A DNA stretch of 19,171 nucleotides from Planctomycetota bacterium (GTDB taxonomy: Bacteria; Planctomycetota; Phycisphaerae; Phycisphaerales; SM1A02): the NCBI GenBank assembly GCA_014381385.1, contig JACNLR010000091.1, positions 1 through 19,171 of the forward strand. Reading direction: 5' to 3'. Positions 1 to 6,751 of the stretch are shown one piece after another. A program made the position numbers and the translations under genes. The stretch's first letter is position 1; every line of letters starts with the position of its first letter. Under the pieces are notes generated by a model. It was not told where the DNA came from. It worked only from the letters and a program-made list of their open reading frames with translations, and did not search any database.

Positions 1-947
1 TCGTAACGCACGAACAAGCGAAAAACTCCGTAGTGATGTTGAAAACTATTCTCGCGGAATCTACGACGAAAGAACAATTTATCGCTCGGGTTGAAGAACA
101 GTTTGCCCTCTACGAATCTGTAGGTTGCGATGGCGATGGAACCGTACTATTTACAGGTTACTACTCGCCTGATTTTCAGGCATCTCGGACACAGACGAGC
201 GCCTACCCAGCACCCCTCTACGTGAGACCCGCTGACCTTGTAAGCGACCCTTCTTCTGGCACCCCTTTGGGGCGACAAATGGCAAATGGTACTATCGAAT
301 CGTGGCCAGCAAGACGAGAACTCCTGCAATCAGGTGACCTTGAAGGAACAGAATTGGTCTGGGTCAAAGATGATCTTGACGCATACATCATTCATGTAAA
401 CGGTTCTGCGCGACTTCGTTTGCAAGACGGTGAACTAATGTACATCGGCTACGCAGGAAAAACAGATAAGGAGTACACAGGGCTTGGAAACTCCGTACTA
501 GAAGCAGGTTTGCTCCCACCAGAAAAACTCAGCCTCAGAGCGATACGAAGACTCTACAACAGAGACCCAGAATCAATAAACGAGTTGATTAACAAAAACG
601 AATCCTTCGTCTTTTTCAAAGAATACAACGGTGGAAATTGGCCTGCTGGTTCGCTTGGCGTACCTGTGACTGCGCAGCGTTCGATTGCTACGGATAAAAA
701 AATATTTCCTCGCGGTGGTGTTGTTCTTGTAGATACAACGGTGCGGTCACTTACAGGCGAAAAGAAACCATTTACGCAATTTATGTCTGACCAAGATACG
801 GGTGGTGCTATTCGTGCGCCAGGACGTGCTGATTTGTTTATGGGCGTTGGCCCTACTGCGGGCATCAAAGCAGGCGGGCAATACGCAGAGGGCAAGTTGT
901 ATTATTTGTTTTTAAAACCAGACTCACTAGCAACCGTCCAAAACTAA
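1..947 (+). CDS. MltA-type lytic murein transglycosylase, 5' end outside window
   Basis: Membrane-bound lytic transglycosylases of the MltA family cleave the glycan strands of peptidoglycan and leave 1,6-anhydromuramic acid ends. The visible part has the family motif GYYSPDF (about 42 residues after the GTG at 33) and a C-terminal 3D (Asp-Asp-Asp) domain. That domain contains FPRGGVVLVD, SDQDTGGAI and RADLFMGVG, which carry the conserved aspartates, including the one expected to be catalytic. The frame is open to the left edge: codons from position 3 read VTHEQAKNSVV before the first in-frame Met. The N-terminal part and any lipoprotein signal are therefore off the window, and the GTG at 33 is not taken as the start. 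The 3' end overlaps the end of the convergent UbiD-family gene by 21 bp. The family call is firm; the in vivo role is inferred. Confidence 0.88.
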   Translation, partial: VTHEQAKNSVVMLKTILAESTTKEQFIARVEEQFALYESVGCDGDGTVLFTGYYSPDFQASRTQTSAYPAPLYVRPADLVSDPSSGTPLGRQMANGTIESWPARRELLQSGDLEGTELVWVKDDLDAYIIHVNGSARLRLQDGELMYIGYAGKTDKEYTGLGNSVLEAGLLPPEKLSLRAIRRLYNRDPESINELINKNESFVFFKEYNGGNWPAGSLGVPVTAQRSIATDKKIFPRGGVVLVDTTVRSLTGEKKPFTQFMSDQDTGGAIRAPGRADLFMGVGPTAGIKAGGQYAEGKLYYLFLKPDSLATVQN

Positions 948-2768
948 TTTTGGGGGCCACGGACGAACGGCTTTGCCATTGCGTTCGTCACCTTCCATTT
1001 TGATCGTGCCATCAAACCCAATGCAGTTTTCGAAAGTGTGCATATCTCTTGATGGATCGAAACAAGCGCAGAACGTAAAAAATACGTCCCCAAGATTATC
1101 GGGTGAAACATCAGCATCAACGGCAAAGATCATCGTTGCTTCTGTATGTTCTTGGCGCGCTCTCTCTAATGCTCTTGCACCATCGCCGCCCCTATTTTTC
1201 TCTACTGAGATAATTTTCACACGTTCGCTTGCAGGTATCGAAGAAGTTGCGTCAATACCGATTTTTCCACCAGCACCAAGTTCCGGCGCAGCATGATCGA
1301 GAATATCTAACGCGCCTCGGACGACTTCTATGTCATTGTGCACATCGATACCACTCAATGCAGCAAAGACTGCGTGTTCGTCGTGCACATCCACGCCTTC
1401 GTTTACAACTACAATGACTTTTGTCCATGCAAGTTGACCAGCACCCCAAATAGCGTGCATGACTTTCCGAGCATTTTCGCTGTACTGCGAATTAATTTTC
1501 ACGAAAACGCAATTATGAAATGTTCCAAACCTTGGTAAGTGGTAATCAAGGATATCTGGAATCATCACTTGAAGAAGTGGGAGCATAATTCTCTCGGTTG
1601 CTTTTCCCAAATAATAATCTTCTTGTGGCGGTGGTCCAACTACTGTAGTGGGATACACAGCGTTCTTGCGATGCGTGAGGGCTGTCACATCAAGAATTGG
1701 ATATCTATCTGGCATTGAGTAATAGCCAGTATGGTCACCGAATGGTCCCTCGAATACGGCGCCATCTCCAAGTTCGCCATCTTCTGGTTCCCAACCGCAA
1801 GGTCCGCACTCTGTATTGACAAAGCCTTCGATGACAATTTCGCTGTTGGCAGGAACCCAAAGTGGGACTGTCTTTGCATGCACGAGTTCGATGCCCTTGC
1901 CGTTCAAAAATCCTCCCATGAGTAGTTCACTCATGCCCGGTGGTAATGGGCATGTCGCTGCGTACGGCAAAACCGTTTCGCCTCCGAAGCAAATCGCAAT
2001 TGGCATCGGCTGCCCGATTGCCTTCCATGACCTCCAGTGCGCTGCACCATCGTGACAAATATGCCAGTGCATCGCTAAATGTGTTTCATCAATGAGTTGC
2101 GATCGGTACATGCCTATATTGTGCGACTTTGGCTTTGCTTCGTGCCGATCATCCGCGTGGATTGTGTGCATCCCAGCAAACGTAATAAACCGACCACCGC
2201 CTAAAGAAGTTCTCGATTCTTCCGGTGAAAAATCATACCCAACTTTTTGAGGGTCTCCATCGTAAGGCCAACATTTTATGATCGGGAGTCGAGTCAAATC
2301 AACTTCACCGTCCTCGACCAATTGCACGACTTCTTGGCAAAGACCATTCCCCTTCTTTCGTTTTGGTTTCATATTCAACAACGGCTTGAATTGTTTCACC
2401 TTTGAGATTAAATCCGAGAATCCTGATGGTGGCGCCATTTTGGTAAGGGATGCAATGGTCTGTGCAATTTCTTCGAAACCTTTCGAACCAAGCGCCTCTT
2501 CCATTCGAAAGTAAGAGCCGAAAATATTTATTGCAAGTGGGAAATCGCACCCTTCAATATTTTCAAACAGCAATGCTTCGCCGCCAAGAGTTTCTCTGCC
2601 TTTATCAAATGTACCTGCCCTTGTGCTAGGAGTTGGGCACGGCGCTACTGCCTCTATCTGCGCGTATTTCGTCACTTCAAGAATAGGTGACACTTCGCCA
2701 GAAATTCGTCGCAATTCACCCGTATTCTCTAAGTGTTGTAAAAAAGATTGTAGGCACCTGTGTGACAT
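927..2768 (-). CDS. UbiD-family decarboxylase (prenylated-FMN dependent)
   Basis: This 613-residue protein belongs to the UbiD family, which reversibly decarboxylates aromatic or unsaturated acids with prenylated FMN made by a UbiX partner. Family signatures are NIGMYRSQ, with the conserved Arg, and FEGPFGDHTGYY, with the acidic residues of the E-R-E/D active site. The GPPPQEDYYLGKATERI stretch and the following region are typical of the longer members often annotated as menaquinone-biosynthesis decarboxylases. It is over 100 residues longer than E. coli UbiD (497 aa). Quinone synthesis is therefore plausible, but the substrate cannot be read from sequence. I chose the ATG at 2768 over an upstream in-frame Met at 2849: the protein after 2768 starts like the family (LQSFLQHLENTGELRRI), and the upstream start would lie inside the divergent ABC gene. 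No Shine-Dalgarno is seen; a -10-like TACCAT lies 7 nt upstream. Confidence 0.88.
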   Translation of the reverse strand: MSHRCLQSFLQHLENTGELRRISGEVSPILEVTKYAQIEAVAPCPTPSTRAGTFDKGRETLGGEALLFENIEGCDFPLAINIFGSYFRMEEALGSKGFEEIAQTIASLTKMAPPSGFSDLISKVKQFKPLLNMKPKRKKGNGLCQEVVQLVEDGEVDLTRLPIIKCWPYDGDPQKVGYDFSPEESRTSLGGGRFITFAGMHTIHADDRHEAKPKSHNIGMYRSQLIDETHLAMHWHICHDGAAHWRSWKAIGQPMPIAICFGGETVLPYAATCPLPPGMSELLMGGFLNGKGIELVHAKTVPLWVPANSEIVIEGFVNTECGPCGWEPEDGELGDGAVFEGPFGDHTGYYSMPDRYPILDVTALTHRKNAVYPTTVVGPPPQEDYYLGKATERIMLPLLQVMIPDILDYHLPRFGTFHNCVFVKINSQYSENARKVMHAIWGAGQLAWTKVIVVVNEGVDVHDEHAVFAALSGIDVHNDIEVVRGALDILDHAAPELGAGGKIGIDATSSIPASERVKIISVEKNRGGDGARALERARQEHTEATMIFAVDADVSPDNLGDVFFTFCACFDPSRDMHTFENCIGFDGTIKMEGDERNGKAVRPWPPKLVLDGC

Positions 2769-2791
2769 ATTGAGAATGGTACACTCTGTGG
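2769..2791. promoter_or_regulatory. Putative symmetric bidirectional promoter, decarboxylase / ABC exporter
   Basis: This 23-bp gap is the whole space between two divergent start codons. On the plus strand TACACT (2780-2785) lies 6 nt before the ATG at 2792. On the minus strand TACCAT (complement of 2776-2781) lies 7 nt before the ATG at 2768. The two share the central TA within ATGGTACACT. The spacing puts the expected transcription starts at or beside the start codons, so both mRNAs would be leaderless. No convincing -35 was found. The role is inferred from sequence and spacing only. Confidence 0.5.
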
Positions 2792-3703
2792 ATGGCAGCG
2801 ATACAAATTCAAGATGTTGAAAAAATGTATCGGGGAAAGGTGCACGCACTTCGCGGAGTATCCCTTGAAGTCATGGATGGTGAAATTTTCGGCTTGCTTG
2901 GACCAAATGGGGCTGGAAAGTCAACTCTTGTAAAAATACTCATGACCGTCATTCATGCATCTAGCGTTACTGGGACAATGCTTGGGAGCCCTATTGGACA
3001 TCGCAAAACGCTTGAGAGCGTTGGATATCTACCAGAACATCATCGTTTCCCTTACTACCTGACCGGCAAGCAAGTCCTACATCATTACGGTGCCCTCTGC
3101 AAAATAACTAGAAACGAACGAAAAGCAAGCGCCTCGTCTCTTCTTACTCGCCTTGGACTTTCGGGTTGGGAAAACAAAAAGGTTCATTCTTATTCCAAGG
3201 GGATGTTGCAACGTCTTGGGATTGCCCAAGCGCTCATGAACAACCCAAAACTGTTGATTCTCGATGAACCCACCGATGGCGTCGATCCAGTTGGTCGGCG
3301 AGAGATTCGAGATTTGCTTGCGGAACTCAGGGACGAAGGCAGAGCAGTGTTTTTAAATAGCCACCTACTTAGTGAACTTGAAATGGTGTGTGATCGCGTG
3401 GCAATTATGGTGAAGGGCTTAGTAACAATGCAGGGTACTATTGACTCGTTAACAAAAGATTCAAGGCGATACGAAATACAAATACAAGGAAACGTTCCTG
3501 AATGGGCTACCGACTCTTGCGACGAAGTCCACGGAGACAAAATGATTGTGCATGGGGATGACCCTGATGCTATCCAGCCCCTGCTCGATCGGCTGCGCAA
3601 TGAACAAATTACAATCCGCGCGGTAAAACCAGTTCGAGAAAATTTAGAAGATTTGTTTATGCGTGCAGTCGACTACACCGACACTCCGGGAGCTGTGCAG
3701 TAA
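2792..3703 (+). CDS. ABC-2 type exporter, ATP-binding subunit
   Basis: Cytoplasmic ATPase subunit of an ABC exporter, 303 residues. Visible motifs in order are Walker A GPNGAGKS (residues 37-44), a PEHHRF region where the Q-loop sits (82-86), signature YSKGM (134-138, a variant of LSGGQ common in ABC-2 exporters), Walker B LLILDE followed by PTDGVDP (154-165), and the switch His in NSHLL (residue 191). A C-terminal extension of about 80 residues follows, as in NatA/CcmA-like ATPases. The ATG lies 23 bp from the divergent decarboxylase start with no ribosome binding site, which suggests a leaderless message. Its TAA overlaps the ATG of the permease gene (TAATG at 3701-3705), so the two are translationally coupled. 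The cargo is unknown. Confidence 0.92.
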   Translation: MAAIQIQDVEKMYRGKVHALRGVSLEVMDGEIFGLLGPNGAGKSTLVKILMTVIHASSVTGTMLGSPIGHRKTLESVGYLPEHHRFPYYLTGKQVLHHYGALCKITRNERKASASSLLTRLGLSGWENKKVHSYSKGMLQRLGIAQALMNNPKLLILDEPTDGVDPVGRREIRDLLAELRDEGRAVFLNSHLLSELEMVCDRVAIMVKGLVTMQGTIDSLTKDSRRYEIQIQGNVPEWATDSCDEVHGDKMIVHGDDPDAIQPLLDRLRNEQITIRAVKPVRENLEDLFMRAVDYTDTPGAVQ

Positions 3704-4842
3704 TGCAGTTTAAAGCACTCTTACTCGACGCTTACCGGCAATTGAGCGCAGCCAAACTTTTTTGGGTTACTTTTGGTATTTCTATTCTCGTTGTAGTTGC
3801 GTACGGATCGGTTGGCTTCAACGAGCAGGGAATTTCAGTTCTATTTGGACTTTGGGAAATAGAATCGGAACAATTAAATGCTGGAAGTCCATGGTCTCGT
3901 GGGCTCTATATTGGTATTTTCTCAAGTTTTCTTGTGAACATTTGGCTCGCTTGGATTGCAACAGTGCTTGCACTTATCTCGACGTGCTCTATTTTTCCAG
4001 AGTTTGTACACAGCGGATCTATTGAACTCACAATTTCAAAACCAATTGGCCGCTTAAAACTCTTCTTTTCAAAATATCTTGTGAGTCTGTTGTTTGTTGT
4101 ATTGCAGGTTGCTGTCTTCTGCGTCGGAGTGTTTGTTTGCGTCGGATTACGTGTTGGCGAGTGGAATCCAATGATTTTTTCTGCTGTTCCGATCGTTGCA
4201 ACTTTTTTCAGTTATCTCTTTGCTGTGTGTGTTCTCGTTGGCATCGTGACGAGATCAGGCATCACTGCCTTACTCATCACGGGAGTTTTTTGGATGGTAC
4301 TCTGGACTATCCAAACTTCTGAGACTGTATTGAACCGCATTGTCATCGAGCAGCAAGTAGATATTGAACGATTCAACGAAGGAATTGAAAAAGCAGAAAC
4401 AGAAATTGTGAAAATCAGTAAAACTTCGGCTGAAGATTTCAGGATTCCAAAACTTCAGCAGCGGATCGAGAATTACGGCAATGATGTTACAGAAGCAGAA
4501 GAATTCCTTGGAAAAATCACGGCGTGGCATACACCCACTTCATGGGTACTTGCAGTTTGCCCGAAGAATGCACAGACTATTGGTTTACTACAGCGGTGGC
4601 TCAACGATCCAGATGGTTTTGACATTACAGCGATAATGGCTGGCGACATGCGTTCCATCGAGGGTACAGACGTGGAAGAATTTGATCGAACCACTCGGGG
4701 TGCGCGGGAAAGAGAGACAATGCGGCGAATGGTAGATGAGTACGAATCTAAATCCCTTTGGTATGTAGTGGGCACTTCGTTACTTTTTGAAGGATTAATT
4801 CTTAGCCTTGCCTCGCTGTATTTCTGCCGTAAAGATTTTTGA
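3703..4842 (+). CDS. ABC-2 type exporter, membrane permease subunit
   Basis: Integral membrane partner of the preceding ATPase, 379 residues. Hydrophobic segments are seen at about residues 19-37, 72-97, 124-148, 157-182, 185-203 and 351-374, consistent with six membrane spans. Between spans 5 and 6 lies a polar loop of about 145 residues (205-350). Its first part (208-272) is rich in Glu, Lys and Ile/Leu at heptad-like spacing and may form a coiled coil. Such extracytoplasmic insertions occur in ABC-2 permeases of planctomycetes and of gliding-type systems, but this one has no assigned function. The gene starts at the 1-base TAATG overlap with the ATPase and ends 6 bp from the convergent proC stop. 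Substrate unknown. Confidence 0.85.
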   Translation: MQFKALLLDAYRQLSAAKLFWVTFGISILVVVAYGSVGFNEQGISVLFGLWEIESEQLNAGSPWSRGLYIGIFSSFLVNIWLAWIATVLALISTCSIFPEFVHSGSIELTISKPIGRLKLFFSKYLVSLLFVVLQVAVFCVGVFVCVGLRVGEWNPMIFSAVPIVATFFSYLFAVCVLVGIVTRSGITALLITGVFWMVLWTIQTSETVLNRIVIEQQVDIERFNEGIEKAETEIVKISKTSAEDFRIPKLQQRIENYGNDVTEAEEFLGKITAWHTPTSWVLAVCPKNAQTIGLLQRWLNDPDGFDITAIMAGDMRSIEGTDVEEFDRTTRGARERETMRRMVDEYESKSLWYVVGTSLLFEGLILSLASLYFCRKDF

Positions 4843-4848
4843 CTGGCA

Positions 4849-5634
4849 CTAACCAGCGCCGAGTTCTCGTCCACGATCGCGTGCCGCTACGATTGCGTCT
4901 GCAATTGCTTTAGGAACATTTCTGTCTTGCATTACTTGTAAAGCGGCAGCAGTTGTACCACCCTTACTCGTCACAGCTTCTCGCAACTGCCTCGCGCTTG
5001 AAGCATCACGAACTAAAAGTTCAGAGGCACCAAGTACGGTTTGTTGCGTTAGAAGTGTTGCGGTTTCTCTTGTAAGCCCTGCTTGAATCCCACCTTCAAT
5101 CATTGCTTCAGCGAGCAAAAATAAATACGCAGGCCCGCTTCCACTTACTGCGGTGACGGCATCTAACTCTGCTTCTTGCACATCAACGACAACACCAATA
5201 GCCGAAAATAACTTGTTTGCTAGTGCGGCATCCTCGAGCGTCGCAGAACTCCCAAGCGCAATTCCTGCCGCACCGAATCCAATACTACATGGCAAGTTGG
5301 GCATGATCCGAACAATGCGATTGTGCCCAACTTCTTTTGCAATCTGGGAAGTTGAAACTCCCGCCATTATTGAATACACAACATCCGCCCGTATGCTCCC
5401 AGCGACGGTTTCAAACACTTGGGGCTTCACTGCTAAAAGCGTGCAGTCAGAATCGGGGAGCTCTTGCGCTGATGCTGTTGCAATGCAGCCCAATTTCGTA
5501 AAAAAATCTCTACTTGTTTGATCGGGATCTGCAATTGCGATTTCACATCCCTCCAAGACCCCGCCTACTATTGCTCCCTGTATGATGGCTTTAGCCATAT
5601 TTCCCCCACCGATAACAGTTAGTGTAATGCGCAT
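4849..5634 (-). CDS. proC: Pyrroline-5-carboxylate reductase
   Basis: Catalyses the last step of proline synthesis, NAD(P)H-dependent reduction of pyrroline-5-carboxylate, in the cytoplasm. The 261-residue length is normal for ProC. The N-terminal Rossmann motif is IGGGNMAKA (8-16). The family motifs AVKPQ (about 68-72), RIMPNLP (109-115), VSGSGPAY (163-170) and VTSKGGTTAAAL (221-232, the P5CR signature) are all present. The ATG at 5634 was chosen because the Rossmann strand begins there; an upstream in-frame Met at 5724 would run into accA and adds 30 residues not expected in the family. Its start is 22 bp from the divergent accA start and is preceded by TACCCT at 6 nt spacing, with no Shine-Dalgarno. 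The stop is 6 bp from the convergent permease gene. Confidence 0.95.
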   Translation of the reverse strand: MRITLTVIGGGNMAKAIIQGAIVGGVLEGCEIAIADPDQTSRDFFTKLGCIATASAQELPDSDCTLLAVKPQVFETVAGSIRADVVYSIMAGVSTSQIAKEVGHNRIVRIMPNLPCSIGFGAAGIALGSSATLEDAALANKLFSAIGVVVDVQEAELDAVTAVSGSGPAYLFLLAEAMIEGGIQAGLTRETATLLTQQTVLGASELLVRDASSARQLREAVTSKGGTTAAALQVMQDRNVPKAIADAIVAARDRGRELGAG

Positions 5635-5656
5635 GCGTAAAGGGTACACTATCACC
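5635..5656. promoter_or_regulatory. Putative symmetric bidirectional promoter, proC / accA
   Basis: This 22-bp gap between divergent start codons contains AGGGTACACT. On the plus strand TACACT (5645-5650) is 6 nt before the accA ATG. On the minus strand TACCCT (complement of 5641-5646) is 6 nt before the proC ATG. The two -10-like hexamers share the central TA, as at the decarboxylase/ABC gap. There is no room for a ribosome binding site, so both transcripts are predicted to be leaderless. No clear -35 was found. This is inference from sequence. Confidence 0.5.
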
Positions 5657-6646
5657 ATGACAAACGGCAAGGGCAAAACCATAGCACCACTTCCATTCGA
5701 ATCACCTATCGCAGAAATCGACAAGCAAATTCTTGTGATTCAAGAGAGCGACGATGCAGTTCAATACCAAGAAGAACTCACGGAATTGCAAGCAACCAGG
5801 AATAGTTTGCTAAAAAAGCTCTATGAAAATCTTACCCCTTGGCAGACCGTGCAAGTCGCACGTCATCAAAATAGACCCCAAACAACCGATTACATCCGAA
5901 TGATTTGTAGGGATTTCCGCGAACTCCACGGGGATAGGCACTTTGGAGATGACCCTGCAATCATTACCGGTTTTGCCAGAATTGGGTCACACAAGGTCAT
6001 GGTCATCGGACACCAAAAGGGTAAAGATACTAAAGAACGGATTGCATGCCATTTTGGTTGCGCACACCCTGAGGGCTATCGAAAAGCCCTAGCAAAAATG
6101 AAACTTGCTGAAAAATTTGGGCTCCCCGTTGTAACGTTGATTGATACACCAGGAGCCTACCCCGGATTGAAAGCCGAGGAACGGGGGCAAGCTGAAGCGA
6201 TAGCATTGAATCTCAAGGAGATGAGTCGACTCAAAACGCCGATTGTTTCGGTAGTTATCGGAGAGGGTGGCTCCGGTGGTGCACTAGGTCTTGGAGTTGC
6301 AGATCGAGTTGCAATGCTTCAATACTCTTGGTACTCCGTTATCAGTCCAGAGGGTTGTGCCGCAATCTTATGGAAAATTGCGAACGAAGAAACAAACCAG
6401 TCTGCTGCGACAGCGCTTGCCCTCACGAGCCGCGATAACCTGAAAAATGGCATAATCGATGCCATAATTCCTGAGCCAATTGGAGGAGCGCAGCGCAGTA
6501 ACGAAACTACTGCTAGTAATCTTGAAAAGTGGATTGTTGACTCTCTCAACGATTTGGCACGCTTTAATCCACAGACTTTGGTGCACCGTAGATATGAAAA
6601 GTTCGCTGGAATGGGCGTCGTTAGCACAGACGTTTCCACCGATTGA
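5657..6646 (+). CDS. accA: Acetyl-CoA carboxylase carboxyltransferase subunit alpha
   Basis: Alpha subunit of the carboxyltransferase half of acetyl-CoA carboxylase, which makes malonyl-CoA for fatty acid synthesis together with AccD. At 329 residues it is close to the usual 310-330. Conserved stretches include the N-terminal helical part FESPIAEIDKQI, RPQTTDYI, ELHGDRHFGDDPAI (about 89-102), GHQKGKDTKE, IDTPGAYPG (162-170), the oxyanion-hole GEGGSGGAL (202-210) and ISPEGCAAILW (229-239). The ATG at 5657 fits the family N-terminus. In-frame Met codons further upstream (from 5582) lie inside proC and were rejected. There is no Shine-Dalgarno and TACACT is 6 nt upstream. The stop codon overlaps the -35 of the next gene's promoter. 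accD is not in the window. Confidence 0.96.
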   Translation: MTNGKGKTIAPLPFESPIAEIDKQILVIQESDDAVQYQEELTELQATRNSLLKKLYENLTPWQTVQVARHQNRPQTTDYIRMICRDFRELHGDRHFGDDPAIITGFARIGSHKVMVIGHQKGKDTKERIACHFGCAHPEGYRKALAKMKLAEKFGLPVVTLIDTPGAYPGLKAEERGQAEAIALNLKEMSRLKTPIVSVVIGEGGSGGALGLGVADRVAMLQYSWYSVISPEGCAAILWKIANEETNQSAATALALTSRDNLKNGIIDAIIPEPIGGAQRSNETTASNLEKWIVDSLNDLARFNPQTLVHRRYEKFAGMGVVSTDVSTD

Positions 6647-6671
6647 CGGCACTGCAAAAACAGGCTAAAAT
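6643..6671 (+). promoter_or_regulatory. Sigma70-like promoter of the DksA-like/lspA operon
   Basis: TTGACG (6643-6648) and TAAAAT (6666-6671) are separated by 17 bp, a near-consensus housekeeping promoter. The -35 includes the TGA stop codon of accA (6644-6646). The predicted start near 6678 gives a 5' leader of about 74 nt before the GTG at 6752. In contrast to the neighbouring divergent starts, this gene has a proper leader and a ribosome binding site. Confidence 0.7.
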
Positions 6672-6693
6672 GCAACATTCTCCGCACGGTATT

Positions 6694-6744
6694 ACCCCTT
6701 GGGTGCATATCTAACTCGTTTTATTGCAAGGGGTTACGAAAGGA
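6694..6744 (+). promoter_or_regulatory. 5' leader hairpin candidate and ribosome binding site of the DksA-like gene
   Basis: In the predicted leader, ACCCCTT (6694-6700) can pair with AAGGGGT (6728-6734) as 7 perfect base pairs around a 27-nt loop. The right arm ends 3 nt before the purine-rich GAAAGGA (6738-6744), which lies 7 nt before the GTG start. An alternative small pairing ACCC/GGGT (6694-6697 with 6701-6704) would compete with it. A leader that switches access to the ribosome site is possible but unproven. No known riboswitch class was recognised. Confidence 0.35.
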
Positions 6745-6751
6745 CAAGGTC

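Noticed and set aside
2769..2849. 27-residue N-terminal extension of the UbiD-family protein
   Set aside because: It would lie inside the divergent ABC ATPase gene; the family N-terminus begins at the ATG at 2768.
5582..5724. N-terminal extensions of ProC (to 5724) and AccA (to 5582) that would overlap each other
   Set aside because: Both conserved N-termini start at 5634 and 5657; the extensions are only antisense reading of the partner gene.
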